Origin: Desulfobacteraceae bacterium | Lineage (GTDB): Bacteria; Desulfobacterota; Desulfobacteria; Desulfobacterales; Desulfosalsimonadaceae | Direction of reading: 5' to 3' | DNA length: 14,332 nt | Assembly (NCBI GenBank): GCA_011389605.1 | Contig: JAABTZ010000024.1 | Span: 1-14,332 of the forward strand | Shown here: positions 12,818 to 14,332 of the stretch, one piece after another | Layout of the letters: every line of letters begins with the position of its first letter | How positions within the stretch are numbered: the stretch's first letter is position 1 | Program-made: the position numbers and the translations under genes | The notes under the pieces: model-generated | What the model was told of the DNA's origin: nothing | Seen by the model: the letters and a program-made list of their open reading frames with translations, nothing else | Database searches by the model: none

Positions 12818-14332
12818 ATGCCCATGCCATCGGATCACATTATTATCAGGGGCGCCCGCCAGCACAATCTGAAAAATATTGATCTGGACCTGCCCAGAAA
12901 CCGCCTTATCGTCATAACCGGTCTGTCCGGTTCAGGCAAATCCACCCTGGCATTTGACACCTTGTATGCAGAAGGCCAGCGCCGCTATGTTGAATCCCTG
13001 TCAGCCTATGCCCGGCAGTTTCTGGAACGCATGGAAAAGCCCGATGTGGACCTTATCGAAGGACTATCACCTGCAATTGCCATTGAGCAGAAAAGCGGGG
13101 GGCATAATCCCCGGTCCACGGTGGGCACGGTTACCGAGATCCATGATTATCTGCGGCTGCTGTTTGCAAGAGTTGGCATAGCGCACTGTTATAAGTGCGG
13201 ACAGCCCATTGAATCACAGACCATAGACCAGATGGTGGATCAGGTCATGGCCATGCCGGAAGGCACACGAATCCTGATTCTCGCACCTTTGGTAAACGCC
13301 CAGAAAGGCTCCCATGAGCGTTTGTTTGCCTGGCTCAAAAGGGAAGGATTTGCCCGGATCAAGCTAAACGGCGAGGTCCGGGAGCTCGACGGGCTTACAA
13401 AACTGGATAAAAAAAGAAAACATAATATTGACGTGGTAGTTGACCGGCTGGTGGTAAGGCAAAACATGCGCAACCGCCTGGCCGATTCCCTTGAGCTTGC
13501 ATTGTCTCATTCCGAAGGCATGGCTGCGGTGGATATGGCCGATGACAAGCTTTCCGGGCCTGTTCTTTTTTCCGAGACCGCTTCCTGCATTAATTGCGGC
13601 ATCAGTTATCCAGAGCTTACACCGGCAAGTTTTTCCTTTAACTCACCCCAGGGGGCGTGTCCCAGATGCGATGGGCTGGGCACCACCATGGAGTTTGATC
13701 CTGACCTGATTGTTGCCGACCAGGAAATATCGCTTCGGGAAGGCGCTGTTCGTCCGTGGGCTAACCGCAACTCCGTTCATTTTGCAGAGTTTCTCGACGC
13801 GCTGACCCGGCATTACGGGGTCGATATTTACCGTCAGTACAGGGATCTGCCGGAGGAATTTAAAAAGATAATCCTTTATGGTTCAAGTGAGGAAGAAATC
13901 CCTTTTTACATGACCCGGGCAGATCAGCGGGTGGATTTCACCCGTCCTTTTGAGGGGGTGATTCCAAATCTGCAGCGCCGTTATGTTGAAACCGATTCCA
14001 ATGCGGCCAGGGAAGAAATCAAACAATACATGAATTTCAAGCCGTGTCAGGAGTGCGGGGGTACCCGGCTCAATCAGGTAAGCCGCTCGGTAAAGGTGGC
14101 AGGCATGACACTGCCTGAGCTTTCGGCCTTTTCCGTTAAAAATGCCCATGGGGTTTTTCAGAATTTGAAACTGCAGGGCAAAAGCGCAAAGATTGCAGAC
14201 AGGATTATTCGCGAAATAACCAGCAGGCTCGGATTTCTGGAAAATGTCGGCCTGTCATACTTAACTATTGACCGGGCTGCTGCCACCCTGTCCGGGGGCG
14301 AGGCCCAGCGAATACGCCTGGCAACCCAGATT
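12818..14332 (+). CDS. uvrA: Excinuclease ABC subunit A, UvrA (3' end cut by window edge)
   Basis: The ATPase that scans DNA for helix-distorting damage and loads UvrB in nucleotide excision repair. The first 505 codons of about 940 are present. Visible are Walker A GLSGSGKST (35-43), QRRYVESLSAYARQFL from about 53, and the UvrB-binding region after HCYKCGQPI near residue 126. A zinc module has Cys257-x2-Cys260 and Cys281-x2-Cys284 (CINC, CPRC); another CxxC (PCQECGG) is near residue 411. The first ABC signature LSGGEAQRIRLATQI sits at the window end. The start may be ATG 12818 or ATG 12824, two codons later; neither has a strong ribosome site, which fits coupling to pdxA eight bases upstream. 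I see no frame breaks. Confidence 0.96.
   Translation, partial: MPMPSDHIIIRGARQHNLKNIDLDLPRNRLIVITGLSGSGKSTLAFDTLYAEGQRRYVESLSAYARQFLERMEKPDVDLIEGLSPAIAIEQKSGGHNPRSTVGTVTEIHDYLRLLFARVGIAHCYKCGQPIESQTIDQMVDQVMAMPEGTRILILAPLVNAQKGSHERLFAWLKREGFARIKLNGEVRELDGLTKLDKKRKHNIDVVVDRLVVRQNMRNRLADSLELALSHSEGMAAVDMADDKLSGPVLFSETASCINCGISYPELTPASFSFNSPQGACPRCDGLGTTMEFDPDLIVADQEISLREGAVRPWANRNSVHFAEFLDALTRHYGVDIYRQYRDLPEEFKKIILYGSSEEEIPFYMTRADQRVDFTRPFEGVIPNLQRRYVETDSNAAREEIKQYMNFKPCQECGGTRLNQVSRSVKVAGMTLPELSAFSVKNAHGVFQNLKLQGKSAKIADRIIREITSRLGFLENVGLSYLTIDRAAATLSGGEAQRIRLATQI

Noticed and set aside
1..14332. CRISPR array, integron or prophage
   Set aside because: I saw no regularly spaced short repeats, no integrase, recombinase or phage structural genes; the repeats found are isolated palindromic elements.

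Overview
The window looks like part of a mesophilic, anaerobic Desulfobacterota chromosome (Desulfobacterales-like sulfate reducer). This is inferred from gene content: a three-domain NifU with NifS, a stand-alone tungsten-type aldehyde:ferredoxin oxidoreductase, a CNT nucleoside carrier, PdxA and UvrA. Intergenic repeats with CGTAAAAAGT arms point the same way. I could not test the taxonomy by search.

Layout. Positions 1-1852 (minus strand) hold nifU followed by nifS in a 4-base stop/start overlap; nifS runs off the left edge. From 2082 onward nearly everything is on the plus strand. A lone trmJ-type tRNA 2'-O-methyltransferase (2082-2867) is bracketed by two inverted copies of a ~155 bp palindromic repeat (family A). 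A tungsten aldehyde oxidoreductase (3204-4940) has its own candidate promoter. A second repeat (family B, 4990-5187) separates it from a compact operon, asnB / glutamate-cysteine-ligase-like enzyme / glutaredoxin (5209-8343), followed by a small PilZ-like protein (8412-8765). A possible 62-residue cationic membrane protein lies on the minus strand at 8802-8990. Next come an MFS permease and a CNT/NupC-type nucleoside carrier (9102-11652), apparently one transcription unit, then pdxA (11781-12809) with a good sigma70-like promoter and uvrA, whose 5' 505 codons reach the right edge.

How the genes relate. nifU-nifS is an Fe-S assembly scaffold plus its sulfur donor and could serve Fe-S enzymes generally; no nitrogenase gene is visible. 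The asnB/ligase/glutaredoxin group is the most interesting block. It combines a glutamine-dependent amide-forming enzyme, a short cysteine-rich relative of glutamate-cysteine ligase, and a CPYC glutaredoxin, with no recognisable glutathione synthetase nearby. It may make or use an uncharacterised gamma-glutamyl or amidated small molecule; this is inference.

The intergenic spaces are unusually rich in structured repeats. There are two full family A copies (119 bp ungapped core, 8 differences, all transitions), a solo family A arm before pdxA, one full family B element with a 100 bp palindrome, and a 37 bp family B end repeated just upstream of both trmJ and asnB.
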